Positions 8,294 to 16,912 of a DNA stretch of 52,728 nt are shown one piece after another. This stretch comes from an uncultured Eubacteriales bacterium. Lineage in GTDB: Bacteria > Bacillota > Clostridia > Oscillospirales > CAG-382. A program made the position numbers and the translations under genes. The stretch is from NCBI GenBank assembly GCA_934502885.1, contig CAKSUT010000018.1, forward strand, positions 1 to 52,728, read 5' to 3'. Positions within the stretch are counted from its first letter, which is position 1. Every line of letters begins with the position of its first letter. The notes below the pieces were generated by a model. The model had not been told where the DNA came from. It ran no database searches and was given only the letters and a program-made list of their open reading frames with translations.

Positions 8294-9080
8294 ACTTAAA
8301 AACATACGCAAGGTGTTCAACGCCGGAACGATAAACGAAAAGGTTGCGCTCAATGACCTTTCTCTCAAGCTCGAAGAGGGCGATTTCGTGACGGTCATCG
8401 GCGGAAACGGCGCCGGAAAATCCACAATGCTCAATGCGGTCGCCGGAGTTTTCCCCATAGACAGCGGCGAGGTTATAATAGGAGGCAAAGATATTTCTCC
8501 GCTTCCCGAACACAAGAGAGCAAAGTACATAGGCAGAGTATTCCAGGATCCCATGATGGGAACGGCGGCGGATATGCTCGTCGAGGAAAATCTGTCCATA
8601 GCGGAAAGACGCGGAATGCGCAGATACGTAAAGTGGGCGATTACCAAAAAGGACAGAGAAAGATACAGAGAAATGCTCTCTCTTCTCGACCTCGGACTCG
8701 AAAACCGTCTTTCCTCCAAGATGGGACTTCTCTCGGGCGGTCAGCGTCAGGCGGTCACGCTTCTCATGGCGTCGATGAAGAATCCGAAGCTTCTTCTGCT
8801 TGACGAACACACGGCGGCTCTCGACCCTGCGACGGCGGCGACGGTTTTGCGCCTCACCGACAAGGTTATAAACGAGAATCACCTCACGGCGATAATGATA
8901 ACCCACAACATGAACGACGCGATAAAGCACGGCAACCGTCTTATCATGATGAACGCCGGTCAGATTATCTACGACGTTTCGGGCGAAGAAAAGAAGAGCC
9001 TCACGAAATCGGATCTTCTTGCAAAGTTCGCCGAAATTGCCGGTCAGAACCAGGCATCTGACAGAATGACGCTGTCCTGA
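8286..9080 (+). CDS. ABC transporter ATP-binding protein (TrpZ-like)
   Basis: This 264-residue ATPase powers the importer encoded with it. Walker A is GGNGAGKST (about residues 39-47), the Q-loop is in GRVFQDPMMG, the signature is LSGGQRQA, Walker B is LLLLDEHTAAL and the switch His lies in MITHNM. In the Walker B region the catalytic Glu is present but the usual DEPTAAL is DEHTAAL, common in this COG1101 subfamily. The start overlaps the permease stop by 8 bp. A strong intrinsic terminator 25 nt downstream closes the operon. Confidence 0.92.
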   Translation: MLELKNIRKVFNAGTINEKVALNDLSLKLEEGDFVTVIGGNGAGKSTMLNAVAGVFPIDSGEVIIGGKDISPLPEHKRAKYIGRVFQDPMMGTAADMLVEENLSIAERRGMRRYVKWAITKKDRERYREMLSLLDLGLENRLSSKMGLLSGGQRQAVTLLMASMKNPKLLLLDEHTAALDPATAATVLRLTDKVINENHLTAIMITHNMNDAIKHGNRLIMMNAGQIIYDVSGEEKKSLTKSDLLAKFAEIAGQNQASDRMTLS

Positions 9081-9105
9081 TGCGGAAACCGACAAATAAT
9101 AAGTA

Positions 9106-9142
9106 CTCCCCCTGCCGTCTCCGTGACGGTGGGGGATTTTTG
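9106..9142 (+). terminator. Intrinsic terminator of the importer operon
   Basis: CCCCC plus CCGTC pairs with GACGG plus GGGGG (one small bulge), followed by ATTTTTG. It is placed 25 nt after the ATPase stop codon and just before the convergent araC-type gene ends at 9152. Confidence 0.85.
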
Positions 9143-9151
9143 TGCGTTCTG

Positions 9152-10030
9152 TCACTCGGAGTTGAAATGCACTCTGAAGCACACACCCCGAAACTCCGAC
9201 GGTGTGACGCCGGTGCAGCGTTTGAACGCCTTCATGAAGTACTTTGCGTCGTGAAAGCCGACCGCCTCGGAAATATCCGAAACTCTCATGTCCGTGTCGA
9301 GAAGAAGCCGCTTTGCCTTGTCGAGTCTCACGGTGTTCAGATATGCGCAGGGCGTCATGCCGTACTCTCTGCCGAAAACGTGCGTCAGGTAGTCGGTACT
9401 GTAGCGAAAGGCGTCCGCAAGCGACGAAAGCTCTATGTCCTCGGAGCAGTGCATTCTCAGATACTCCCTCAGTCTCGCCGCCGCCGCTTTTCCCCGTGCG
9501 GCGTTTTCGTTTGACGTGCCGTGCGGAGGCCGTGCCTCAAGGGCGTTTTCGTAAAGCTCTCTCAAAATTATGCCGAGGTACATTCCGCATATGCGCTCTC
9601 TCGACGAAGCGTCAAGGTATGACCTCTCTGCGGCGTCGGTCAGGCTGTGAAACAATGTGAGAAACTTCTCGGGGTGAAGAAGCGCACCGTATTCGGGCAG
9701 TGCGACGGCGTTCGTGCCGTTCTGAAGATTCGCCGCTCCGTCGGAATACGAAACCCCGCCGGTCATGACGAAGTGACACCACATATGCGACTGCCCCGGA
9801 CTCACCGCCGCCGTGCCGTAATGCTCGCAGTTCGGAAAAAGAAGCATATACGTCCCCTCGGAAAGAATATACTCCCTGCCGTCCTGCGCAATGGGACACT
9901 CTCCGTCACAGCCGACGAGAAGCACCGTACTCTGAAGCTTTCTCCGAGGGTGAGTCGGCGTCCCCGGAGCTTCGTATTTTCCGGAGGACAAATACCGTAT
10001 TTGAGATTGGTCGAAAATAATGCTCGTCAT
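9152..10030 (-). CDS. AraC-family transcriptional regulator
   Basis: A 292-residue AraC/XylS regulator. The N-terminal half is a cupin-type sensor domain (EYILSEGTYMLLFPNCEHYG, VSPGQSHMWCHFVM). The C-terminal 100 residues hold two helix-turn-helix motifs (IELSSLADAFRYSTDYLTHVFGRE and RVSDISEAVGFHDAKYFMKAFKR) ending in the family's GVTPSEFR. A GTG at 10045 is in frame, but AAGGTGG is placed better for the ATG at 10030. It is divergent from the GH127 gene with overlapping face-to-face promoters, so it most likely senses an arabinose-containing sugar and activates that gene. The effector is inference. Confidence 0.92.
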   Translation of the reverse strand: MTSIIFDQSQIRYLSSGKYEAPGTPTHPRRKLQSTVLLVGCDGECPIAQDGREYILSEGTYMLLFPNCEHYGTAAVSPGQSHMWCHFVMTGGVSYSDGAANLQNGTNAVALPEYGALLHPEKFLTLFHSLTDAAERSYLDASSRERICGMYLGIILRELYENALEARPPHGTSNENAARGKAAAARLREYLRMHCSEDIELSSLADAFRYSTDYLTHVFGREYGMTPCAYLNTVRLDKAKRLLLDTDMRVSDISEAVGFHDAKYFMKAFKRCTGVTPSEFRGVCFRVHFNSE

Positions 10031-10065
10031 ATAGGAAATTTCCACCTTTTCGGGTTGTTTGTGTG

Positions 10066-10094
10066 TTTACATACACTCTTTCGGGTGCTATAAT
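10066..10094 (+). promoter_or_regulatory. Promoter of the GH127 gene
   Basis: TTTACA (10066-10071), 17-nt spacer, TATAAT (10089-10094); start near 10101. The araC-type transcript, starting near 10106 in the opposite direction, runs straight through it. Confidence 0.75.
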
Positions 10095-10112
10095 AGCCTC
10101 ATACACCGTATG

Positions 10113-10141
10113 ATTTTACCACGAAAACGGTGCAATGTCAA
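10113..10141 (-). promoter_or_regulatory. Promoter of the araC-type gene
   Basis: Minus strand TTGACA (10141-10136), 17-nt spacer, TAAAAT (10118-10113). The -35 lies just upstream of the GH127 ribosome site. CACCGT (10104-10109) and ACGGTG (10127-10132) form an inverted repeat around the -10 and could be an operator. Confidence 0.7.
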
Positions 10142-10161
10142 GTAAACCGGAGGAATTATGC

Positions 10162-12030
10162 ATGAAAAACACGCTTACCTACCCGAATGTTAAGAATGTT
10201 GCTGTTTCAGACAGCTTTTGGACACCTTATATCGAAAAGGCGAAGGATACAATGCTTCCGTATGTCGTGAAGCGCATGGAGGGCGACGGCTACACAGAAA
10301 ACTTCGACGCTGTCGCAGCAGGGCTTACGGGCTTTCACAAGGGACCTCATTTCTCTGACGGACTGCTTTTCGAAACGCTCAGGGCGGCTTGCGACTTTTT
10401 TGCCGAATACGGCGGCGAGGACCTCAAAGCTATTATCGATTCTCTCGTGAAAAAAGCTGCGGCGGCGTCACGTGTAACAGACGGCTTTTTAAGCACGTTC
10501 ACCCTTGAAAAAGAGCCTGAGCATCGCTGGGGCGAAAACGGCGGAAGCCTAATATATCAGCACGACCTCTACAACCACGGTGCGCTCGTCGAAGCGGCGG
10601 TAAGTCACTACAACGCTTTCGGTGAAACGGAGCTTCTGGAGTGCGCTGTCAGAGCGGCAAATCTCATCTTCGCATACATGGGCGACGCACCCAAGCACAA
10701 CATAATTCCCGGTCACTCACTGCCCGAGGAGGCGTTTGTGAAGCTCTACCGCCTTTTCCGTGACACAAGGGAGCTTGACGGCTTTGCAAAGAAGCACGGC
10801 GTCGTTCCGGAGAATTACCTTGAAATTGCCGATTTCTGGTATCGTGCGAGAGGAAATCACGAAGGCAGAGCCGCAGACTCGGCACGTGAGCGTTTCTCAT
10901 TCGAGTACAATCAGGACAACGCTCCCTTTGAAACGGTGCGCAAGGCGGTCGGTCACTCGGTCAGAGCGGCTCTCTGCTATACGGGTGCGGCGGCGGTAAC
11001 GAGGGAGTACGGCGACGGAAGATATGAGGAAGCTCTTGCCGCTCTCTGGAAAAATGTTTGCCGCAGAAAGATGCATATTTCGGGCGGCATAGGCACACGT
11101 CACGACATAGAGGGCTTCGACGCCGACTACGTTCTTCCGAACGACGCATATCTCGAGGCTTGTGCGGCGATAGCTCTTGCGTTCTGGGCTGGCGAGATGA
11201 ACCTTCTCGGCGAAAAGAGCGAGTATTTCGACTGCTTCGAGAGGGCGCTTTACAACAACGTCGGTTCGGCCGTCGGCAGTGATTTCAAGCACTTTTTCTA
11301 CCAAAATCCGCTTGTCTCGAACGGCGGAGTTACACGTTGGGAGTGGCACGAGTGTCCGTGCTGTCCGCCTATGCTTCTCAAGCTTTTTGCGTCGCTTCCG
11401 AGCTACATCTACTCATACGGCGGCGACTCCTACGGCGACGTGCTTCTCGTGAATATGTTCATCGGAAGTAAATTTTGCGCCGGCGGACTTTCTGCGCATC
11501 TCGACGGCAGAATTCTCACGGTAAGCTCCGAAAACTCCCGTCCGCTCACGCTCAAAATAAGAATACCCGAATACGTGAAGGACTTCGGCGTGTACAAAAA
11601 CGGCAAAGCCGCCGAATACACGGAGGAAAACGGTTACGCCGTGATACGTGACGCCGAGGGTGAGTACGAGCTTCGCTTTGAAAAGAAGCTTCGCCGTGTT
11701 TTCGCAAATCCGAAGGTGCGTGACGACCTCGGCAAGGCGGCGGTGATGAACGGCGAGACTCTCATGTGCGCCGAGGGATACGACAACGGCGGCGAGGTGG
11801 ATTTCAGACTTGCGGAAAAGCCGTCTCTTTCGCTTGACGGTGAAAACGTCGTGGGTCTTCGTGCCGACGGCAAACGCTTCAAGCTCATTCCGTACCGCAA
11901 ATGGTGTTCACGCACTCCGGAAAAGGCAGGCGACGACCGCATGGCGGTGTGGTTTGAGCAGGAAAATGCGCCGTCCGTGGAAGAGCTTGCGAAGCGTATC
12001 GGAGAAAATCTGTATATCGACGCCGACTGA
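10162..12030 (+). CDS. GH127 beta-L-arabinofuranosidase (DUF1680)
   Basis: This 622-residue enzyme belongs to glycoside hydrolase family 127. Family members such as Bifidobacterium HypBA1 release beta-L-arabinofuranose from plant hydroxyproline-rich glycans using a zinc-bound catalytic Cys. The zinc and nucleophile set is intact: Glu332 and Cys334 in YLEAC, and Cys400-Cys401 in HECPCCPP, matching HypBA1 Glu338, Cys340, Cys417 and Cys418. KMHISGGIG is also typical. There is no signal peptide, so it should act on imported oligosaccharides in the cytoplasm. The ATG at 10162 was chosen because GGAGGA lies 7 nt upstream; an in-frame ATG at 10135 has none. It stands alone, opposite the AraC regulator, with no sugar transporter beside it. 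Confidence 0.9.
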   Translation: MKNTLTYPNVKNVAVSDSFWTPYIEKAKDTMLPYVVKRMEGDGYTENFDAVAAGLTGFHKGPHFSDGLLFETLRAACDFFAEYGGEDLKAIIDSLVKKAAAASRVTDGFLSTFTLEKEPEHRWGENGGSLIYQHDLYNHGALVEAAVSHYNAFGETELLECAVRAANLIFAYMGDAPKHNIIPGHSLPEEAFVKLYRLFRDTRELDGFAKKHGVVPENYLEIADFWYRARGNHEGRAADSARERFSFEYNQDNAPFETVRKAVGHSVRAALCYTGAAAVTREYGDGRYEEALAALWKNVCRRKMHISGGIGTRHDIEGFDADYVLPNDAYLEACAAIALAFWAGEMNLLGEKSEYFDCFERALYNNVGSAVGSDFKHFFYQNPLVSNGGVTRWEWHECPCCPPMLLKLFASLPSYIYSYGGDSYGDVLLVNMFIGSKFCAGGLSAHLDGRILTVSSENSRPLTLKIRIPEYVKDFGVYKNGKAAEYTEENGYAVIRDAEGEYELRFEKKLRRVFANPKVRDDLGKAAVMNGETLMCAEGYDNGGEVDFRLAEKPSLSLDGENVVGLRADGKRFKLIPYRKWCSRTPEKAGDDRMAVWFEQENAPSVEELAKRIGENLYIDAD

Positions 12031-12062
12031 AACGATTTAAGACTCTTTTTATACTCTCAGCC

Positions 12063-12091
12063 TTGATTTTTTTAAGAAAACGGCGTACAAT
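12063..12091 (+). promoter_or_regulatory. Promoter of the DUF6323/DUF6179-like pair
   Basis: TTGATT (12063-12068), 17-nt spacer, TACAAT (12086-12091); start near 12098. GGAGG at 12103-12107 would then be only a few bases from the 5' end, giving a very short leader. I saw no clear terminator for the GH127 gene in this gap. Confidence 0.5.
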
Positions 12092-12114
12092 GGGTATAAA
12101 ATGGAGGTGGTTTT

Positions 12115-12615
12115 GTGTCGGAGGAAATAATGAGCTTCCTGACGTTCGGCGCTGTGTCGGCGAGGGCGTCTGCCGAGAAGAGCATACTTGCCTGCGGAGC
12201 TTTTACCGAGAAACACGGCATTGTCATAGACGAAAGGTGCTCCGCAGCGCTTGCCGAAGCAAAGACAAAGGCTCTCGGCGTTTCGGGGAGAGTGGAGTTC
12301 GGCGAGAGTGCCGCCGCAGTGATTATAGAGGCTTTCGCCGACTCTCCCTACCTCTCGAACGAGAATTTCACCGAGACGATGAGCGTCGTTATCGGCGTAT
12401 TTTACGAGGCGAAAAACGCTGTTGCCGACAGGGTGAGCGACCGTGCGCTTGCGGAGTTTCTGCGCCGTGCGTTTGACGGGGTCTGCGGAGGCGATGCGGA
12501 CAGTCTCGGCGGCACGGTCGAGGGGTTGGTGCGGCACATAAACGGCGGCGGTGCGGTCTGCGACTTCGACGGCGACATTCGCGAGCCTGGCGGCGAAGAG
12601 GAAAGCGAGGTATGA
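12115..12615 (+). CDS. Unknown-function protein, DUF6323-like
   Basis: A 166-residue soluble protein of unknown function. It resembles, from memory, the DUF6323 family that occurs in Clostridia beside DUF6179. There is no signal peptide, membrane segment or recognisable catalytic motif. It looks mainly helical (SARASAEKSILACGAF, FSEAVAVIIEAF-type alternation, NENFTETMSVVIGVFYEAKN), with a disordered acidic tail. The GTG start is supported by GGAGGTGG 7 nt upstream. The stop overlaps the next gene's start as ATGA, so the two products are translated together and probably work together. Confidence 0.7.
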   Translation: MSEEIMSFLTFGAVSARASAEKSILACGAFTEKHGIVIDERCSAALAEAKTKALGVSGRVEFGESAAAVIIEAFADSPYLSNENFTETMSVVIGVFYEAKNAVADRVSDRALAEFLRRAFDGVCGGDADSLGGTVEGLVRHINGGGAVCDFDGDIREPGGEEESEV

Positions 12616-13589
12616 GCATGGAAAACGGCATTGCCGCACGGACAAATGCGGCGGTCGGCGGTGTTGCGCGCCGCACGCGCATGATTTTCGATTCGGAGCT
12701 TGACGAGCGCAGGTATCTTCTAACGCTTTCCGAAGCCGCGGTAAGAGTCGGCATACTCACCGACGCCGACCTTATTCGGATACAGTCGGAGGTATTCGCG
12801 CTTTTGGCGCGGCAAGCGGACAAGCTCACGCGCGGCGAGAGCAGTTCGGTGAACGCGGAGACAGCGGTAACTCTCACCGAGAGCGTATTTTTCACGGTGG
12901 GCATACGTCTCAAGCGCGAGGGAATACCTGACAGGGCGGCGGTGCTTTTGAGAGATATTCCGATTGAACGGCTGTTTGACGAGGGCATGGACGATATACG
13001 CCGCATGATGGCGGCGGCGCGGCGTTTGCAAAAGAGCGTTACGGAGAGTTTATTCGACACGCCGAATGTATTTTACCGAGGCACGGTAAAGGGCGGTATC
13101 GACGGCTTTTTCAGGCTGTACCGTCCGCAGTTCGGAGCGCACGAGGTACACATAACGGCGGATTATCCGCTTCTCGGGACGAATCCGCGTCTTGACGGAA
13201 TCGAGTTTATCGCCGCATATTTGCGAGGAATTGCCGCTGAGAACGGGTTTTTGCTGTCGTTTTCGCCGCAGAATGTACACCGTCTTTTGAGCACCGCATA
13301 CGGCGGCGGCTACGCCGAGAGTCCGGTGAATCTGTGCGAGCCGGTGCTTACGTCCGCTCTTTGTCTTATTTTACTCGGACGTTCGCCGCGCGGACTTGAC
13401 GTGACGGAGAGTGAGCGTGAGAAGTTCCGCCGTGATTTTGACACGTCACCCGAGAGTGAGTTGTGCGCGGTTTTCGACTCCGCACTGTCGTCGCTCGGCG
13501 AAGCTCTTTCTCTTTCCGCAAAAACCGAGGGCTACCTGCGCCGTTACCTGCCGAAACTTGCGGCGGCCGTGAAGGCGAGGTTGTGGTGA
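12612..13589 (+). CDS. Unknown-function protein, DUF6179-like
   Basis: A 325-residue soluble protein with no known function, apparently the DUF6179-type partner of the preceding gene. Visible traits are a helical N-terminal half (LTDADLIRIQSEVFALLARQADKL, SVNAETAVTLTESVFFTVGIRLK) and a central segment HITADYPLLGTNPRLDGIEFI that looks like the conserved core. It has neither signal peptide nor membrane segment. The ATGA overlap with the upstream gene indicates coupling. Shared stretches that mention aspartates are too few to suggest an enzyme class. Nothing adjacent reveals the pathway. Confidence 0.7.
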   Translation: MSMENGIAARTNAAVGGVARRTRMIFDSELDERRYLLTLSEAAVRVGILTDADLIRIQSEVFALLARQADKLTRGESSSVNAETAVTLTESVFFTVGIRLKREGIPDRAAVLLRDIPIERLFDEGMDDIRRMMAAARRLQKSVTESLFDTPNVFYRGTVKGGIDGFFRLYRPQFGAHEVHITADYPLLGTNPRLDGIEFIAAYLRGIAAENGFLLSFSPQNVHRLLSTAYGGGYAESPVNLCEPVLTSALCLILLGRSPRGLDVTESEREKFRRDFDTSPESELCAVFDSALSSLGEALSLSAKTEGYLRRYLPKLAAAVKARLW

Positions 13590-13600
13590 CGGAGATTACA

Positions 13601-13658
13601 GGGTGTCCTTTTCTTGAAAGTAACACCCTTGCACCCTTCTCTTAAAAAAAGGACACCC
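13601..13658. terminator. Bidirectional hairpin between convergent genes (H-type)
   Basis: GGGTGTCCTTTT at 13601-13612 pairs with AAAAGGACACCC at 13647-13658. The motif 'TTTTCTTGAAAG' within it is the H module seen in most gaps. It separates the DUF6179-like gene from the convergent hydrolase. Confidence 0.65.
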
Positions 13659-13672
13659 ACGCCTCGTGCGCG

Positions 13673-15151
13673 TTATTCCGCGCTTTTGCCGCGGTACACG
13701 CTGTACTCGCTTCTCAGCGTCCACTTGTCGCAGTCGTAGTTCGCGTAAATATCGACGGAATCGCCGTCAAGAGTGAAAATCATGCGGCCTGACGCCGGAC
13801 AGTTGCGGAAGCGCATGCTTATCACAAGCTCGCTTTCCGTCATGCTCTCAACCGCGGCGTTGAAAAGTACCTCTTCGCGGCGCACCTGACAGAGCGACGC
13901 CAGAGTCGGACGAAATCCCTTCGCCACTATGCGGCAGTATTCGCTTCCCTCAAACGGCGCGAAAAAGCTCTCAGTGCCCTCGCCGTCGGTAAACGATACC
14001 CGAACACCGCCGTCCTCTTCGTCAGCCTCAACAGAGGTGAAATCCGAAATGTTCTTTTCAAGCCCGTAAAGCCTGCCGAAACCGCCGAACCGTCCCTCCG
14101 CCTTGAACGCCGGAACAGCATAGATGCTGTCGGCGTATTCGTCGGTGAAGCGCCCCTCGCCCTCGACCGACTCGGCGTCGAGAGAACGCGCGAACGCAAC
14201 AAGCTCACGAAGCTCACGCTCGGTGTTGTCTGCCTCTGCAAGCGCGGACACAATAATCCTCTCCTCGGGAATGATTATGCAGAACTGACCGTACGCTCCG
14301 TCCGCACGGTAGCCGCCGACGGCGTTTATCCAGAACTGATAGCCGTAGCCCGCCTCCCAGTCGCTCTTTGTGCCGTCAATCCACGCGGTGACGGTCTCGT
14401 TCACACTGTTGTCAATGCGCTTGTTCGTCGCAAGAGCTACCCACTCGCGGCTCAGAATACGCTTGCCGTCAAGCACTCCGCCGTTTAGGTAAAGCTCGCC
14501 GAAACGCTCTATGCAGTCGAGACTTGTGTGCAACCCCACTCCGCCTTCGCAAATGCCGTCGCTTACGCCGTTTGCCGACATCTGCGCCACTCTCTGCCAC
14601 TTCTTCGGACGTATGCCGAGGTGTCCGAAAAGCTTGCGGTTGAGGTAGCAGTAAACCGACTCTCCCGTGAGCCGCTCGACAAGAGCCGCAATCATAAGCG
14701 TAGCACCCGTGTTGTAAACAAACTTCGTTCCCGGCTCGTGCGGCGTCGCCTGCGCAAAAAACGCCTTTATAGGGTCGTCGGAGTTTATGCACGCGTTCAT
14801 CGCACAGCAGCCGTGTCCCGTACCCATGGTGAGGACGTTCCCGACGGTCATGCTCCTTGCGCGCTCGGAAATATTTTCGGGCAGATGATCGGGAAAATAA
14901 TCCGAAATGCGGTCGTCGGGCTTCCAAAGTCCCTCGTCGTATGCAAAACCTGCGGCGGTCGAACAGAAGCTCTTGCTCAGCGAGAATACCTGCGGAGCGT
15001 CGCTTGTGTCATACGGCGCAAGCGCGAATTTCGAGAGGAGCTTGCCGTCCTTTATCGCCGACACGCAGTGATAACCCGTCTGAAGCGTGTTCTTTATAAA
15101 CTCAAGCGTCTTTTCCCTGTTGTATGTACACGAGGCGTATATGCCTTTCAT
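13673..15151 (-). CDS. Serine hydrolase, beta-lactamase family (class C fold)
   Basis: A 492-residue protein whose first 330 residues form a class C beta-lactamase/EstB-type domain. The nucleophile motif SxxK appears as SLSK (Ser57-Lys60) and the tyrosine motif as VYNTG (near residue 145). GYGYQFW precedes the usual third-box region. There is no signal peptide, so it acts in the cytoplasm, which argues for an esterase or peptide hydrolase rather than antibiotic resistance. The C-terminal 150 residues form an extra beta-rich domain, as in many clostridial members. AGAGGG lies 7 nt before the ATG. The natural substrate is unknown. Confidence 0.85.
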   Translation of the reverse strand: MKGIYASCTYNREKTLEFIKNTLQTGYHCVSAIKDGKLLSKFALAPYDTSDAPQVFSLSKSFCSTAAGFAYDEGLWKPDDRISDYFPDHLPENISERARSMTVGNVLTMGTGHGCCAMNACINSDDPIKAFFAQATPHEPGTKFVYNTGATLMIAALVERLTGESVYCYLNRKLFGHLGIRPKKWQRVAQMSANGVSDGICEGGVGLHTSLDCIERFGELYLNGGVLDGKRILSREWVALATNKRIDNSVNETVTAWIDGTKSDWEAGYGYQFWINAVGGYRADGAYGQFCIIIPEERIIVSALAEADNTERELRELVAFARSLDAESVEGEGRFTDEYADSIYAVPAFKAEGRFGGFGRLYGLEKNISDFTSVEADEEDGGVRVSFTDGEGTESFFAPFEGSEYCRIVAKGFRPTLASLCQVRREEVLFNAAVESMTESELVISMRFRNCPASGRMIFTLDGDSVDIYANYDCDKWTLRSEYSVYRGKSAE

Positions 15152-15542
15152 TGATATCCCTCTTTCCGTCTGATTTGCAAGTACATTTTACCAAAGGAAC
15201 ACACCTTTTGCAAGTTGACGAACGGTTAATTTTGTAAACATTTATCTTGCACAGCCCGAAATGACGATTTTACACACAAAAAGTGCCGACCGACCGCGGT
15301 TTTTGGCTCGGTCAAGATATGTAAAGTGCGTTTTTCGACATCATTTTACCTGCATTTCTGCACTCAAAGCGTAAGAATAACAATTTTTTCTAAAATATTT
15401 GTGCATTTTCGACATAACATAGGGGGTGGTTTTTGGGGAAATTGAGGAAATTATCATTTGTTTTGCAAAAGCTATTGACAAATCACTAAAAACTTGCTAT
15501 AATGTGTGATAGTGAGTTTGTAACAGTATCGGCGGATTTCAG
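15152..15542. other. 390-bp AT-rich divergent regulatory gap
   Basis: No gene is visible. The left part upstream of the hydrolase is AT-rich without a clear consensus promoter. GTGCCGACCGACCGCGGTTTTTGG near 15282 is the only GC-rich patch. The right end holds the sigma-factor promoter. Unlike most large gaps in the window, this one contains no D, E or G repeat. Confidence 0.6.
15475..15503 (+). promoter_or_regulatory. Promoter of the sigma-factor gene
   Basis: TTGACA (15475-15480), 17-nt spacer, TATAAT (15498-15503): a perfect sigma-A consensus, start near 15510. Such strength is unusual for a minor sigma factor and implies post-transcriptional or repressor control. Confidence 0.85.
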
Positions 15543-16121
15543 ATGGCTTCAAAATCGAACAAAAACATACGTACCGAAGCGGACGACCCGACTCTCGTGA
15601 GCGAGTTCCGAAACGGCAATGCGGAGCTTTTCGACAGCATCGCGGCAAAGTACAGAGGACTTGTCGTGAACTGCGCGAAGAAGTTTGATTCTGACGGCAA
15701 GAATTTCGACGACCTTTATCAGGAGGGTATGCTTGCGCTGTACCGCGCTTCGTGCGGATACAGAGGCGGAGTGCCTTTCGCGGCGTATGCGTCGGTCTGC
15801 GTGAAGAATGCAATGCTTTCGTGGCAGCGCGGAAACCCGGAGAACGGCATGCCGAGCGTGTCGATAGACGACCTCCCCGAGGACGCTCTTCCGAACGACA
15901 CCTCCGCGACTCCGGAGGAAGAGGTTGTGTCGAAGATTTTCTGCAGCGAGCTTAAGAAACGTGCAATGAAGCTTTTGTCTGAGTACGAAAGGTGCGTGTT
16001 TCTGCTGTATCTCGAGGATATGACTCCGGCGGAGATCGGCGAGTGTCTCGGAAAGTCGAAGAAGTCGGTCGAAAACGCACTTAACCGGATAAAAGCGAAG
16101 CTTTCCGCGTCGGGAGGCTGA
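15543..16121 (+). CDS. Sigma-70 family RNA polymerase sigma factor
   Basis: A 192-residue alternative sigma factor. Region 2 spans about residues 18-95 (NAELFDSIAAKYRGLVVNCAKKF, FDDLYQEGMLALYRA, FAAYASVCVKNAML) and region 4 residues about 140-190 (LLSEYERCVFLLYLEDMTPAEIGECLGKSKKSVENALNRIKAKL). Region 3 is absent. The layout resembles SigH/ECF-like factors of Clostridia. No anti-sigma gene is adjacent. The ATG has only a weak GGCGGA upstream despite the perfect promoter, suggesting low translation. Its regulon cannot be read from this window. Confidence 0.88.
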   Translation: MASKSNKNIRTEADDPTLVSEFRNGNAELFDSIAAKYRGLVVNCAKKFDSDGKNFDDLYQEGMLALYRASCGYRGGVPFAAYASVCVKNAMLSWQRGNPENGMPSVSIDDLPEDALPNDTSATPEEEVVSKIFCSELKKRAMKLLSEYERCVFLLYLEDMTPAEIGECLGKSKKSVENALNRIKAKLSASGG

Positions 16122-16253
16122 ACGAAAGACGACGGCGTGCGGTTGCAAAAACGCTCTTTATGTCCGAGCCGAAAGAGGCGATGGTATTCATCATGCAGGT
16201 TATCACTGCATCGGGCAAACAAAAAATTCTAATTCCAAAGCGAGGGAAATCAA

Positions 16254-16532
16254 ATGTACGAAAACAAGACATTGGTATGCAAAGATTGCGGTAAGGAGTT
16301 CGTCTTCACAGCAGGCGAGCAGGAGTTCTACGCTTCCAGAGGCTTCCAGAACGAGCCCCAGAGATGCAAGGAGTGCCGCGACGCAAGAAAGAACGCCGCT
16401 AAGGGTCCGAGAGAAATGTTTGTAACAACTTGCGCGGCTTGCGGCAAGGAAGCAAAGGTTCCTTTCCAGCCCAGCAACGACAGACCTGTTTACTGCAGCG
16501 AGTGCTTCGCAGCTAAGAGAGCCGCTGAGTAA
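16254..16532 (+). CDS. Small double zinc-ribbon protein
   Basis: A 92-residue protein with two four-Cys zinc sites. The first is CKDCGKEF ... CKECR at residues about 9-43, matching the probable zinc-ribbon family zf-trcl. The second is CAACGKEA ... YCSECF at about 61-84. The linker is rich in Lys, Arg and Ala. Such proteins are abundant in Clostridia; nucleic-acid or ribosome binding is likely but unproven. Codon use resembles highly expressed genes (AAG, GCT, AGA favoured), unlike the sigma gene beside it. The terminator at 16699 lies 167 nt downstream, leaving a long 3' region with an imperfect GC-rich hairpin at about 16538-16582. Confidence 0.85.
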   Translation: MYENKTLVCKDCGKEFVFTAGEQEFYASRGFQNEPQRCKECRDARKNAAKGPREMFVTTCAACGKEAKVPFQPSNDRPVYCSECFAAKRAAE

Positions 16533-16698
16533 TCATCGGGTGAAGTGGCGCGGACGGCAAATGCCGGCGGCGCGCACCGATCATAGTTTAATTCAAAGGT
16601 GTAGTTTTGTCAGACGCTGAACCGATGTCTTTTAGTGATAACATGAAAGATGGATATTCCTTGTTCTATCATCCTACCCTCTACATTTTCTATGGTGA

Positions 16699-16730
16699 AA
16701 AAAAGAACCGCTTCGGCGGTTCTTTTTATT
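16699..16730 (+). terminator. Intrinsic terminator
   Basis: A-run, GAACCGC-TTCG-GCGGTTC stem, TTTTTATT. The UUCG tetraloop is ideal, and the A and T runs make it work in both directions. It ends the zinc-ribbon transcript and is followed immediately by a D repeat. Confidence 0.9.
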
Positions 16731-16731
16731 T

Positions 16732-16850
16732 GAGAATTGAGAGTGGAGAATGGAGAATTGACGTGGAAAAACGGCTCTGCCGTTTTTCTTCATTGATTGT
16801 ACAGTGCTTACCATTTGTTGCGGTTCTGTGGGGAGATAACGATAATTTTG
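16732..16850 (+). repeat. D repeat, copy 1
   Basis: Heptamers (GAGAATT, GAGAGTG, GAGAATG) lead into the hairpin GAAAAACGGC-TCT-GCCGTTTTTC (16766-16788), then TTCATTG and a GTGCTTACCATTTG tail. This copy has the longest hairpin stem of the family. Confidence 0.85.
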
Positions 16851-16912
16851 CCTTTGATTCATGCGGAACGAGCAAGCCCGTTCCCTACAAAACACCAAGG
16901 AGAGAACACGCA

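Noticed and set aside
13673..15151. Antibiotic-resistance beta-lactamase
   Set aside because: No signal peptide, and the extra C-terminal domain is typical of cytoplasmic EstB-type hydrolases.
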